The notes: a model not told the origin generated them from the letters alone. DNA of 64,000 nucleotides from Betaproteobacteria bacterium (GCA_016709965.1 JADJLT010000001.1:1137001-1201000), one strand, 5' to 3'. Numbered from the stretch's first letter, positions 44,246 to 53,080 are shown. A program made the numbers and translations.

Positions 44246-44652
44246 GGTGGTAATCCTTGGAAGTTGATGGGAGAGATCAGCGCCGATCTGGAAAACATTC
44301 TCTCGTTTCGCTTCGCCTTCTACCCGTGAGCTAAGGCGCCAAAATCCAAGTGGCAAACGGGGCAAAATTCAACCCTTAGCTCGCTTGCGAATAATCAAAT
44401 AGGGTGATAAGAACGCCCCATTGTTAATGAGGTGCTCCCTCAATGGAGGGGCTGGCGGAGCGAGGCCAGAAAGGCCTCAAGCTCTGCGCCAATATGCCAC
44501 TGGTCTTTTCGGTGTGCCATGGCACAATGGCGGCACAGTTGGCATGTGCTTCGGCGGGAGCCTTTGGGAATGCTACTCAGCGGGTCGCCAGTAAGCTGCT
44601 GATTGCCTTGCTCTTGGTTCCCCTTGAGTGCCGTATAATCCTACCTAGAGGC
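44246..44652. other. Gene-free right end of the island
   Basis: It holds the promoter region of the excisionase-like gene, the arm-type repeats at 44516-44545 and the approach to attR. A TATAAT-like box at about 44632-44638 lies 15 bp before the core and might drive a short transcript through the tRNA 3' half. I see no gene. Confidence 0.5.
44516..44545 (+). promoter_or_regulatory. Arm-type integrase sites next to attR
   Basis: GCCATGGCACAATG (44516-44529) is identical to 18368-18381 near attL, followed by GGCACAGTTGGCA. They lie about 110-135 bp inside the attR core. Confidence 0.55.
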
Positions 44653-44699
44653 CATTCGTAATGAAAAGGTCGCCAGTTCGATTCCGGCAAGCGGCACCA
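44653..44699 (+). pseudogene. 3' half of host tRNA-Thr(CGT) with attR core
   Basis: The core CATTCGTAATGA (44653-44664) is followed by the rest of the tRNA: variable region, T arm with GTTCGATTC, acceptor strand AAGCGGC, A and CCA. The acceptor strand pairs with GCCGCTT at 18248-18254, not with anything nearby. The sequence upstream of the core does not form a D arm, so no functional tRNA can be made here. Confidence 0.88.
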
Positions 44700-44720
44700 A
44701 ACCCATCAAATCAGCAAACA

Positions 44721-44744
44721 AAAGCCACCTCGTGTGGCTTTTTT
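44721..44744 (+). terminator. Terminator of the host tRNA-Thr
   Basis: Stem AAAGCCAC (44721-44728) with GTGGCTTT (44734-44741) and a T-run. Nearly the same hairpin follows the island tRNA. Confidence 0.8.
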
Positions 44745-44974
44745 GCTTTCCTGGCCTACTGCAGCACTTGAAATCGGCCGTGATAAAATCCGCACGCGGC
44801 AGCAGCAATGCATATTTGCGATTCCGGCCAGGCAATCCCTGCAGACAGCTGTCCGATGCAAACATCAGAACCGGCTTTTCGTTGAGGACGCTCACCATTG
44901 AATGCGGATTCATTCAAAATGCCGCCTGTAGCGTCAAGGCTTCCCTTCCCTTTTTCAGACAAGACCGATACCGA

Positions 44975-46525
44975 ATGAATCTGCTGCGCGCGCTGGCCAC
45001 GGTCAGTGGTATGACACTTCTCTCCAGAATTCTCGGATTTGTCCGGGACTTCGTGATCGCCCGCACTTTCGGCGCAGGATTGGGCACTGACGTATTTTTT
45101 GTCGCCTTCAAGCTCCCCAATCTGTTGCGGCGCATGTTTGCCGAAGGAGCCTTTTCTCAAGCCTTCGTCCCGATTCTTGGTGAATACCGAAACAAACGTA
45201 ACGAAGAAGACACGCGGACGCTGATCGATCACGTCGCCAGCATCCTGTCGCTGGCACTTTTTGCAGTCACGGTCATCGGTATTGCCGCGGCGCCGATTCT
45301 GGTGTGGGTTTCCGCCCCCGGCTTTGCGGCCGAGACCGGAAAATTCGAGCTGACCATCACGCTGACCAGAATCACCTTCCCTTACATCTTCTTCATGTCA
45401 CTGGTCGCCTTGTCCGGGGGAATTCTTAATAGCTGGAGCCGATTCGCACTTCCCGCGTTCACGCCAGTGCTGCTCAATCTCACTTTTATTGGCATGGCCC
45501 TGTTTGCCGTTCCCTATTTTGAGCCGCCCGTACTCGCGTTGGCATGGGCCGTCTTTATTGGCGGACTGCTGCAACTCGCCATCCAGATTCCGGCACTAAA
45601 AAAGATATCAATGCTCCCCCGGCCATCGCTGAACTGGCGTGCGGCCTGGGCTGACCCCGGTGTTCGCCGGATCGTCATGTTGATGGGACCCGCCCTGATC
45701 GGCGTCTCGGTTTCCCAAATCAGTTTGCTGGTCAACACGATTTTTGCCTCTTTTCTCAAAACAGGCAGCGTCTCCTGGCTCTATTACGCCGACCGCCTGA
45801 TGGAGTTCCCCTCCGGCATGCTCGGTGCCGCACTCGGCACAATTTTGCTCCCCTCGCTCTCGCGTTATCACGCCAGTGAGAACCACCTTGAATACTCCCG
45901 ACTGCTCGACTGGGGTTTACGCGTGACCCTGCTCCTTGCAGCACCGGCATCGCTTGCGCTGGGCATCCTTGCAGTACCGCTGATCGCCACCCTGTTCTTC
46001 CATGGAGCCTTTTCGGCGGAAGACGTTTTCCGTACACGAGAGGCACTGGCAGCCTACTCCATCGGGCTTACCGGACTGATTTTGGTCAAAATACTGGCCC
46101 CGGGGTTTTACGCCCGGCAAAACGTCAGAACCCCGGTGCGTATCGCATTGATCTCGCTGACCGCAACGCAGGTCATGAACATCGCTTTCATCGGCTGGCT
46201 GGAACACGCCGGACTGGCGCTGTCAATTGGACTGGCCGCCTGCCTGAATGCCGCAATGCTCTATCGCGGCCTGCGCAGTCTCAACATCTACGAGCCACAG
46301 CCCGGATGGGGCGTTTTCGTCGTCAAACTGATGGTGGCCATGGTGGCCATGGGACTGGCGCTGTGGTTTGGCATGGGTGTGGAAAAGAGCTGGTTGCAAA
46401 TGAGCTTCGTCGACCGGACAATTCATTTAGCTTGGCTGGTTCCACTTGGCGCCACAGCCTATTTCGCTACACTATGGATTCTTGGCTTCCGTCCGGGAGA
46501 TTTCAAACGCCGGGCGGCAACGTAA
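44975..46525 (+). CDS. murJ: Lipid II flippase MurJ (MviN)
   Basis: A 516-residue membrane protein with about 14 helices and no signal peptide; I choose ATG 44975 (MNLLRALATVSGMTLLSRIL). Family signatures include GFVRDFVIARTFGAGLGTD, FKLPNLLRRMFAEGAFSQAF and YYADRLMEFPSGMLGAALGT. It moves lipid II across the inner membrane for peptidoglycan synthesis and is normally essential. It is the first host gene after the island and reads away from it. Confidence 0.96.
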   Translation: MNLLRALATVSGMTLLSRILGFVRDFVIARTFGAGLGTDVFFVAFKLPNLLRRMFAEGAFSQAFVPILGEYRNKRNEEDTRTLIDHVASILSLALFAVTVIGIAAAPILVWVSAPGFAAETGKFELTITLTRITFPYIFFMSLVALSGGILNSWSRFALPAFTPVLLNLTFIGMALFAVPYFEPPVLALAWAVFIGGLLQLAIQIPALKKISMLPRPSLNWRAAWADPGVRRIVMLMGPALIGVSVSQISLLVNTIFASFLKTGSVSWLYYADRLMEFPSGMLGAALGTILLPSLSRYHASENHLEYSRLLDWGLRVTLLLAAPASLALGILAVPLIATLFFHGAFSAEDVFRTREALAAYSIGLTGLILVKILAPGFYARQNVRTPVRIALISLTATQVMNIAFIGWLEHAGLALSIGLAACLNAAMLYRGLRSLNIYEPQPGWGVFVVKLMVAMVAMGLALWFGMGVEKSWLQMSFVDRTIHLAWLVPLGATAYFATLWILGFRPGDFKRRAAT

Positions 46526-46540
46526 TCGGGGAAAGCAACA

Positions 46541-47170
46541 ATGAAACTGACCAGCACCAGCTTTGCGAATGGCGACAAAATCCCGGGAGAATTCTCGTTT
46601 TGCACCCCTGACCCGGCGCATCACGTCTGCCTCGGCAAGAACCTGAACCCTCACCTGGCGTGGAGCGATGTACCTGCAGGCACCAAGTCCTTTGCAATCA
46701 TCTGTCACGATCCCGATGTACCCAGCGAAGGAAGCGACGTTAACCAAGAAGGAAGAACCGTTCCCGCAGCGTTGCCACGTGTCGACTTCTTCCATTGGGT
46801 GCTGATAGATCTGCCAGCCAACATCAATTCAATCGCTGAAGGTGAATTCAGTAGCAACGTCACACCGCGCGGCAAGTCGGGGCCTCAGAGCCTCCATGGT
46901 AGTCGCCAGGGGGTCAACAACTATACCGAGTGGTTCGCTGGCGACCACGACATGCTGGGTGACTATTATGGCTACGATGGCCCCTGCCCGCCCTGGAATG
47001 ATGAAATCGTTCATCACTACATATTCACGGTCTATGCGCTGGACACCGAAAGACTGTCGATCGAAGGAAAATTCAGTGGCCCGGAAGTGCGCGCCGCTCT
47101 GCAAGGACACATCTTGGCCGAAGCCAGCTTGAACGGAAGCTATACGCTAAACCCCAGTTTGCTGGGCTAA
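46541..47170 (+). CDS. YbhB/YbcL (PEBP) family protein
   Basis: A 209-residue protein without a signal peptide. The phosphatidylethanolamine-binding-protein fold is shown by NLNPHLAWSDVPAGTKSFAI, CHDPDVP, FFHWVLIDLP and YDGPCPPWNDEIVHHYIFTV, which includes the ligand-pocket histidines. The bacterial function is not well defined. It follows murJ by 15 bp and ends at a bidirectional terminator. Confidence 0.92.
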   Translation: MKLTSTSFANGDKIPGEFSFCTPDPAHHVCLGKNLNPHLAWSDVPAGTKSFAIICHDPDVPSEGSDVNQEGRTVPAALPRVDFFHWVLIDLPANINSIAEGEFSSNVTPRGKSGPQSLHGSRQGVNNYTEWFAGDHDMLGDYYGYDGPCPPWNDEIVHHYIFTVYALDTERLSIEGKFSGPEVRAALQGHILAEASLNGSYTLNPSLLG

Positions 47171-47180
47171 GTTTCAAACA

Positions 47181-47211
47181 AAAAGGCCATGCATTTTTTG
47201 CATGGCCTTTT
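47181..47211. terminator. Bidirectional terminator between the PEBP and TolC-family genes
   Basis: A 13-bp perfect stem (AAAAGGCCATGCA, 47181-47193, with TGCATGGCCTTTT, 47199-47211) and T-runs on both strands lies between two converging genes. Confidence 0.93.
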
Positions 47212-47260
47212 TTTGTTCACTCATCGGACTTGGCCGATAGCAACAATGACTGGCGGTGGC

Positions 47261-49111
47261 TTACTTGCTCTTGCAGCCACCCACCGTATTACCGGCGCAA
47301 ACCGCCGAGCTTTCGCGATTGATCAGCCACTTGCCGTTAACACGGATCATTTCGAGCGTCTTTTGCGTGGTGTCGCTAAAGCCCTTGGACTGGTAGACCT
47401 GACGGAACTCCGCAAATGCACGTTCATTGCCATCCATGCGCACCTTCACGTCCTGGAGATCGACATTGATGTTGCCGCGTGCGGAAATACGACTACGGCG
47501 CAATTGAGCCCAATCCTCACGAGACAATCCGCCGTCCGGCGTAAAGGTCGGGGCGTAAAACGCGCTGTAGGCCGAATAGTCGCGAGCAGTCCAAGCGGCA
47601 GCCCAGGACTTGACCTGATTCTGAATCGTCGCCTCCGGCCCCATGATGACTGGGAGCGGAGCACGCGCGGCATTGAGCGCAGCAGCCCGGGCATTCAGCT
47701 CTTCGCGATCGGCCTGTTCGAGAGCGATTGGCTCATTCGGACAAAGCTGCGACGGGTCAATATCGACCAGATCTTTGCTATCCGGCGTTTCGGCATCAAG
47801 GCGCTGCAAGCCAAGGTATTCCAGCAGCGTGCCCATGCCGGCATAGGTGCGCAGATAAGCCAGGGTCAGATCAGTGTCGGCATTAACATTGGAACGACGG
47901 GCAACGAGAAGTTCGTTCTCGGTATCCAGCAAATCAAGCAAGGTACGTTGACCAACGTTGAACTGGTCACGATAGGCATCTCGCGTCTTTTCAAGGAAGG
48001 CAACCTGCTGCGCGTATTTGGATGATTGCTCTCGCAGGCGCAGCACGTCGTTGTGAGCGATCAACAATGTCTGACGGGTGTCGCGGCAGGCTTTTTCACG
48101 CAGGTCAAAAGCAAGGCTCTTCTTTTCGATGGTCTGTTTTTCACGTGCGCGGTCCGAGCCACCGTTAAACAGATTCCAGCTGACCACGAGTTCCGCAACG
48201 TTTTGCTCACGCTGTCCATCGACCCCCAGATAGTTCTGGGTATGGTCGGTACGCGCGCGGAAGTCCAGTTTAGGCGAGTAGGCGGCGCGACGTGTATTGA
48301 TTTCGTACTGAGCAGCTTCGATGTTCTCGCTGGCCGCAAGCAGCTGCGGATTTTTTTTGTACAGGGTGTCGAGCGCTGATTTTGCTTGCGCCGGGAAAGC
48401 AGTATCAAGCTGTGTCGGCGGCGTAATGGCCGACGTCGGCTGGATACCAACCAGGCGCTGGTAACGCGCACTGACATCGTGCAGGTTGGCCTTCTCGGTC
48501 ACGAGGTTGATTTCAGCCAGCGCGAGGCGACTGGCGGCTTGTTCCAGGTCGACGCGACGGCCAACACCACTCTCGGTACGACGCTGGATCTGCTCGTGCG
48601 TTGCCTTGTGTTGAACGTAGTTGTCCTGAGCCAGATCAACCAGATGACGATAGCGCAGTACATCCAGGTAGGCACGTCCTGCCTCAAGTGCAACGTTTTC
48701 CGAAGCATCAAGCAGCTCGTAGTAACGGACCAACTTGGCCTTGTCGAGACGCCGCACTTCGTTGCGCGTAGCAAAACCGTCGAAAAGCATTTGATTCAGA
48801 CTGAGCAAATAACCACTGCGCGTGTAGTTGTCGCGCGTACCAACGGGGGGCTGTTTGAGGCTCTCGCGCCCGCCACCCACAGTTAGATCGACACGGGGAA
48901 AATATCCGCCGCGTGCAACCCCGATTTCTTCGTCTGCCGCCCGGTAATTGTGCCACTTGGAGGTGACCTCCGGGCTATTCAGAACGGCCCTTTGCGCAAC
49001 ATCCTTGAGGATGGAAGAACTTGCAGACAGGGCTGCAGGCTCCTGACCGACCGCTGGAAAAGCAGCTGCAACGAGAATGGAAACAAGAGCAATTTTTTTC
49101 ATGGGCGACAT
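47261..49111 (-). CDS. TolC-family outer membrane protein with C-terminal NTF2-like domain
   Basis: 616 residues from ATG 49111 (MSPMKKIALVSIL); 49102 (MKKIALVS) is equally possible, and the longer frame to 49222 is unlikely. A signal peptide precedes the TolC-type outer membrane efflux domain (about 35-465). This domain has two repeats with long coiled coils, SGYLLSLNQMLFDGFATRNE and NVAELVVSWNLFNGGSDRAR, and the closing FNVGQRTLLDLLDTENELL. An extra C-terminal domain (about 515-610) contains QVKSWAAAWTARDYSAYSAF and VNGKWLINRES, resembling the NTF2/SnoaL-like domain of Cds6 proteins. No membrane-fusion or ABC gene is adjacent. Confidence 0.88.
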   Translation of the reverse strand: MSPMKKIALVSILVAAAFPAVGQEPAALSASSSILKDVAQRAVLNSPEVTSKWHNYRAADEEIGVARGGYFPRVDLTVGGGRESLKQPPVGTRDNYTRSGYLLSLNQMLFDGFATRNEVRRLDKAKLVRYYELLDASENVALEAGRAYLDVLRYRHLVDLAQDNYVQHKATHEQIQRRTESGVGRRVDLEQAASRLALAEINLVTEKANLHDVSARYQRLVGIQPTSAITPPTQLDTAFPAQAKSALDTLYKKNPQLLAASENIEAAQYEINTRRAAYSPKLDFRARTDHTQNYLGVDGQREQNVAELVVSWNLFNGGSDRAREKQTIEKKSLAFDLREKACRDTRQTLLIAHNDVLRLREQSSKYAQQVAFLEKTRDAYRDQFNVGQRTLLDLLDTENELLVARRSNVNADTDLTLAYLRTYAGMGTLLEYLGLQRLDAETPDSKDLVDIDPSQLCPNEPIALEQADREELNARAAALNAARAPLPVIMGPEATIQNQVKSWAAAWTARDYSAYSAFYAPTFTPDGGLSREDWAQLRRSRISARGNINVDLQDVKVRMDGNERAFAEFRQVYQSKGFSDTTQKTLEMIRVNGKWLINRESSAVCAGNTVGGCKSK

Positions 49112-49474
49112 TTTGATTAAAGCAGCAAAGGGCAGGCAATTTCTGCAGATTCTGATCAAATAATTGCAACAAAAGACGGAACAGGGGCAATGTACGTAAT
49201 TTCGCTGAATTATATGTGGCACTTTTTCACAAAGTGTAAGAAATCGTAAAGGCTGATTATATTGGCATAACGATACCGATTATCAATCTATCATTTTTTC
49301 TTTTGCCTGCCTAAATTGAGCGATGGCTCGCTGCCATGGCCTGCCGGGTGACCTTCAGCCCAAACCCGCAGCCCTACCCGCACCTTGTGCCTCTCCTTGA
49401 AAAAGAGGAAAAAATATGACTTTAAAATAACGCCAGCAGGTACCCGACCTAAGATCGAAAGTACGCCAGCTTGA
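49112..49474. other. Gene-free stretch between the TolC-family gene and the ars operon
   Basis: It must hold the promoter of the TolC-family gene on the minus strand. The right part, read leftward from 49474, is the untranslated end of the ars operon. No supported ORF and no clear terminator were found. Confidence 0.45.
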
Positions 49475-49708
49475 TCAGGATTTGAGCCAGCTGGCAATCT
49501 CCTCCTTGCTCGGCATACGGCCGGCAACCTTGACAACTTCATCGACCACCAGCGCGGGTGTCGTCATGATGGGATAAGCCATGATCTCTTCCATATTCGT
49601 CACGTGTTCGAATGTGGCCTCAATGCCCAATTCAGCGACGACCTCGCGAGTCAACAGTTCCAGACGGTGACACTTGGCGCAACCGCTACCGAGAATCTTG
49701 ATCAACAT
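49475..49708 (-). CDS. Thioredoxin-like small redox protein
   Basis: A 77-residue protein (MLIKILGSGCAKCHRLELLT) with CxxC at residues 10-13 and the thioredoxin cis-proline region (IMTTPALVVDEVVK). AAAGGAG lies before the ATG. It is the last gene of the ars operon. Such proteins often accompany permeases of the ArsP type and may supply or accept electrons for metalloid handling. It reads in the same frame as a much longer ORF that overlaps the permease; the ribosome-binding site supports this short form. Confidence 0.88.
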   Translation of the reverse strand: MLIKILGSGCAKCHRLELLTREVVAELGIEATFEHVTNMEEIMAYPIMTTPALVVDEVVKVAGRMPSKEEIASWLKS

Positions 49709-49719
49709 GATGACTCCTT

Positions 49720-51159
49720 TCAAGCTGTCCGGGCGCGCGAAAGGCGCTCGAACAGATTCAGCAAGACAACCAGCAACACAATGAACCCGCCGACCAGAAT
49801 CAACAAGGTCGACAACGAAGTGCCATCCACCCAGGCGCCATAAGTCAGCCCGGCGAGCGTCGAGAATACGGCCACCAAGCCCACATAAGTCCACGCCTTC
49901 AGTTTGCCGATGATCACCGAAGTGATCAGGATGCTCTGCAGAGAAAGCTCCGGATCGGCCATCAAGTAAGCAATCAGCGGCCCCGGATGCATGCCGAGCG
50001 ACAGGAACATTTTGGCAATCGGCACCTCGACCAGGGTCGGGAAATACATGAATACACCGAACACCACGCCGGCCAGATTGGCCAGCACGGTATTGCTGCC
50101 AGCAACGGCCTGCACCCATTCCGGACGAATGAATATCCGGATGACGCCGACCAGGAACACCCCGACCACCAGCAACGGAAAAATCTGCTTAACGAAACGC
50201 CAGGTTTCCCACAGCCACTGCTGCATCTCCCAGGAATCAAAACGGCGCCCCAGCGGCACAAGCGCGACACACAAGGCGAGCACGATGAGCGTTCTCACGG
50301 TCAACACGAAAATTACGCCATTTTCGGAAACTTGCATGCCAAGCGCCGCCGCCACCAGCGTCGTCAGCGTTAACCCTAGCGCTACAGGAGTCAGGCGATT
50401 GAAGCCTTCATCAACTTTACCAAGACCCCGCCACGCTGCCGCACCGATTGCCCCCAACAGTACGATCAGGAGCACGCCCTGCACACTGAGCCCCTCAGCC
50501 CCCGTTGCCTCATCGATGGGAACCAGACGATCGAGTGCCGACTGAACGGCGCGGGCGCCTGTCCATGGCAACTCGCCGCTGAACAACACTGCTCTAAAAA
50601 ATTCCAACTTCAGCGTACCGGCCAGCAGCAAGGCAACCAGCGTCGCCAGAAAAAGCAGTGCTTTTCGCGAAATGGCTTCGCCGCCACTGAACACCTCGCT
50701 CCCGGCCAGACGAGCCTCTTCGCCCCGCCGGAAGATGATCGCCATTATCATGCCGATTCCGACGCCAAAAGTGAGCGCCAACACGATGCGGGCAATGGCA
50801 AAGTCAGCACCGAGCGCGACGCCGGTGTAAGACAGAGCCAGAATATTGGCGGCTGGCGCAAAAAACAGGAAAGTGACCGCCGGCCCCAAGCCAGCACCCT
50901 TTTTGTAGATACCTGCAAACAGTGGCTGAATGGTGCAGGAACAAACGGCAAGCAGGCTACCAGCCCCGGCAGCGGCCGGGTACGACACCCATTTCGGGGC
51001 ATCCGGCCCGAGGAAGCGGATGATCGATTGCTGTGGCACCAGTGCCGACAACGCCCCGGCAATGAAAAATGCCGGTACTAGACAAAGCAGGACGTGGGCA
51101 GCCAAATAAGAAAACAGTCCGGCCAGTCCGCCCTGCAGGCCCTCGATCAAGATATTCAT
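49720..51159 (-). CDS. ArsP/SO_0444-type permease
   Basis: A 479-residue protein with about 10-12 membrane helices in two halves. Each half has a helix pair like those of the ArsP/DUF318 family: HVLLCLVPAFFIAGALSALV with GAGSLLAVCSCTIQPLFAGI, then LLVVGVFLVGVIRIFI with VVFGVFMYFPTLVEVPIAKM. Relatives export trivalent organoarsenicals or copper/zinc. The CSC motif in helix 3 may bind the metalloid. It lies 30 bp downstream of acr3 in the ars operon, so arsenic is the likeliest substrate. Confidence 0.82.
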   Translation of the reverse strand: MNILIEGLQGGLAGLFSYLAAHVLLCLVPAFFIAGALSALVPQQSIIRFLGPDAPKWVSYPAAAGAGSLLAVCSCTIQPLFAGIYKKGAGLGPAVTFLFFAPAANILALSYTGVALGADFAIARIVLALTFGVGIGMIMAIIFRRGEEARLAGSEVFSGGEAISRKALLFLATLVALLLAGTLKLEFFRAVLFSGELPWTGARAVQSALDRLVPIDEATGAEGLSVQGVLLIVLLGAIGAAAWRGLGKVDEGFNRLTPVALGLTLTTLVAAALGMQVSENGVIFVLTVRTLIVLALCVALVPLGRRFDSWEMQQWLWETWRFVKQIFPLLVVGVFLVGVIRIFIRPEWVQAVAGSNTVLANLAGVVFGVFMYFPTLVEVPIAKMFLSLGMHPGPLIAYLMADPELSLQSILITSVIIGKLKAWTYVGLVAVFSTLAGLTYGAWVDGTSLSTLLILVGGFIVLLVVLLNLFERLSRARTA

Positions 51160-51189
51160 GACGCCCTCCCCGCCGGCCAGCGCCGGCGA

Positions 51190-52257
51190 TCAAGCTGCTT
51201 CGTACCACCCCTTGCTGGCATTGACCACACGCACCACCAGCAACATGACCGGCACTTCGATCAAGACGCCGACGACCGTCGCCAACGCTGCGCCGGACTC
51301 GAAACCGAACAGGCCGATTGCTGCAGCAACTGCCAGCTCAAAAAAGTTGGAAGCCCCGATCAGGGCAGACGGGCAGGCAATGTTGTGCTTCTCGCCGACC
51401 ACTCGATTCAGCCAGTAAGCCAGTGCTGAATTGAAAAATACCTGAATCAGGATAGGCACTGCCAGCAATGCAATGACCAGCGGCTGGCGCAGAATTGCTT
51501 CGCCCTGAAAGGCAAAGAGCAGCACCAGGGTCGCCAGCAGTGCGCCAATCGACCACGGACCGATTTTTGCCATCGCCGCATCAAAGGCTGCCTGACCGCG
51601 GGCCAGCAGTGATTTTCGCCAGAGTTGCGCCAACGCCACAGGAATCACAATGTAGAGCACGACCGAGATCAACAAGGTTGCCCACGGCACGGTAATCGAC
51701 GAAATGCCGAGCAGAAATGCCACCAGCGGCGCGAAGGCGAAAACCATGATGGTGTCGTTAACCGCCACCTGTGACAGGGTGAACAATGGATCGCCATTCG
51801 ACAGCCGGCTCCAGACAAAGACCATAGCCGTGCAGGGTGCCGCCGCAAGCAGGATCAGACCGGCAATGTAGCTGTCCAGTTGTTCGACCGGCAAATACGG
51901 CGCGAAAATGTGACGGATAAACAGCCAGCCAAGGAAAGCCATCGAGAACGGCTTGACCAGCCAGTTGACGAACAAGGTGACGCCGATCCCCTTGACGTGC
52001 TGTTTCATCTCACCCAGCGCGCCAAAATCGACCTTGACCAGCATCGGGATGATCATCACCCAGATCAGCAGCCCGACCGGCAAATTAACTTGCGCCACTT
52101 CCATGTGGCCGATGGCATGAAAGAGGCCGGGCAAAACCTGGCCAAAAACGATCCCGGTAACGATACACAGAAAAACCCAGATCGTCAGGTAACGTTCGAA
52201 TCCACTCATCGGCGCACCCGCCGCCTGCTTCATGGCCATTTCGCACTGCGCGCTCAT
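51190..52257 (-). CDS. acr3: Arsenite efflux permease Acr3
   Basis: A 355-residue protein with ten membrane helices. The family's conserved cysteine is in LAAAPCTAMVFVWSRLSNGD. Further signatures are LPVGLLIWVMIIPMLVKVDF and CPSALIGASNFFELAVAAAI. It expels arsenite using the membrane potential. The start overlaps the arsC stop (ATGA), giving coupled translation with the enzyme that makes its substrate. Confidence 0.95.
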   Translation of the reverse strand: MSAQCEMAMKQAAGAPMSGFERYLTIWVFLCIVTGIVFGQVLPGLFHAIGHMEVAQVNLPVGLLIWVMIIPMLVKVDFGALGEMKQHVKGIGVTLFVNWLVKPFSMAFLGWLFIRHIFAPYLPVEQLDSYIAGLILLAAAPCTAMVFVWSRLSNGDPLFTLSQVAVNDTIMVFAFAPLVAFLLGISSITVPWATLLISVVLYIVIPVALAQLWRKSLLARGQAAFDAAMAKIGPWSIGALLATLVLLFAFQGEAILRQPLVIALLAVPILIQVFFNSALAYWLNRVVGEKHNIACPSALIGASNFFELAVAAAIGLFGFESGAALATVVGVLIEVPVMLLVVRVVNASKGWYEAA

Positions 52258-52748
52258 GCCAAAACCTCCGTATGGATCTGCTTCGCCGCCTCGACGACTG
52301 CCGCGGTCGACATCGTTTCCAGAGGTAATTTCAAAAACGCCGAAATTCGTTGTTCCAGCTCGGTAAAAGCAGTTTCAAATGCCGCCTGACGGGCCGCCAA
52401 TGGCTCGACATGAGCCGGGTCGGCGATGCCCCAGTGCGCGGTCGCCGGATGGCCGGGCCAGATCGGGCAGGCTTCGCCGGCTGCACTGGCGCAGACGGTA
52501 AAGATAAAGTCGAGCGATGGCGCTCCCGGTGCAGCGAACTCTTTCCACGACTTGCTGCGCGCTTCGGGCAAGGGCACACCATGCTTTTCCAGAGTTTCCA
52601 TGGCGACCGGATTGACCGTGCCACTCGGCTGACTACCGGCCGAAAAAGCGCGAATCCGACCTTTTCCCAGATGATTGAACAGTGCCTCGCCGAGAATCGA
52701 GCGGGCCGAATTACCGGTGCACAGCACCAGCACATTGAAAACCTTCAT
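52254..52748 (-). CDS. arsC: Arsenate reductase, low-molecular-weight phosphatase type
   Basis: 164 residues from ATG 52748, which has AGGAG 8 bp upstream and overlaps the arsR stop as ATGA. The active-site loop is VLCTGNSARS; NSARSILGEALFNH and DFIFTVCASAAGEACPIWPG complete the fold and supply the resolving cysteines. It reduces arsenate to arsenite using thioredoxin or a thiol partner; the thioredoxin-like gene at the operon end may serve it. Confidence 0.94.
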   Translation of the reverse strand: MKVFNVLVLCTGNSARSILGEALFNHLGKGRIRAFSAGSQPSGTVNPVAMETLEKHGVPLPEARSKSWKEFAAPGAPSLDFIFTVCASAAGEACPIWPGHPATAHWGIADPAHVEPLAARQAAFETAFTELEQRISAFLKLPLETMSTAAVVEAAKQIHTEVLA

Positions 52749-53080
52749 GCACATTTCTCCTGGCTGCATGCCTCAACGACCACCTCGCAACCGAGACCGC
52801 CGCAGCAGTCCTCGGTCAGGTAGCGCAGCAGGCCATTCATGGCCACATAATTGGTCGAGTAATAAACGAATCGCCCTTCCTGCCGCGACGTGGCCAGTCC
52901 AGCCGCGACCAGTTCCTTCAGGTGAAAGGTCAGCCGGCCATTGGCCTCAATGCCCAAGCCTTCGGCAATCCGACCGACCGACAAACCGGCATCACCGGCC
53001 CGTACAAGCAAGCGGAAGACCGCCAGACGAGTTTCATGGGCCAATGCACCAAGCGCACTCACAGCAATTTTTGATTCCAT
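52745..53080 (-). CDS. arsR: ArsR-family repressor
   Basis: A 111-residue winged helix-turn-helix protein: ALAHETRLAVFRLLVRAGDA, LSVGRIAEGL, then LTFHLKELVAAGLATSRQEG and RFVYYSTN. It lacks the classical CVC site in the recognition helix but has a cysteine-rich tail (DCCGGLGCEVVVEACSQEKC) that could bind arsenite. First gene of arsR-arsC-acr3-permease-trx. An A+T-rich imperfect palindrome (about 53083-53106) covers the start region and may be its operator. Confidence 0.92.
   Translation of the reverse strand: MESKIAVSALGALAHETRLAVFRLLVRAGDAGLSVGRIAEGLGIEANGRLTFHLKELVAAGLATSRQEGRFVYYSTNYVAMNGLLRYLTEDCCGGLGCEVVVEACSQEKCA

Larger units (their letters stand above)
18277..44652. mobile_element. 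Integrated genomic island in tRNA-Thr(CGT), about 26.4 kb
   Basis: It is bounded by direct 12-bp cores in two tRNA halves. A tyrosine integrase lies 172 bp inside the left end and arm-type repeats lie inside both ends. Cargo: a spare tRNA-Thr, an IS21 element, a candidate defence cluster (26912-36886), a toxin-antitoxin pair, a second integrase and a phage-like replication module. Base composition is visibly more A+T rich in 26.9-37 kb than in the flanking chromosome. No conjugation genes are present, so it would need help to move between cells. Confidence 0.85.

Noticed and set aside
49268..49295. Possible Fur box upstream of the TolC-family gene
   Set aside because: GATACCGATTATCAATC matches the Fur consensus only in part and the second half is out of register.
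49291..49542. Leftward 83-residue ORF between the ars operon and the TolC-family gene
   Set aside because: It starts inside the thioredoxin-like gene in another frame and has no start signal or family features.
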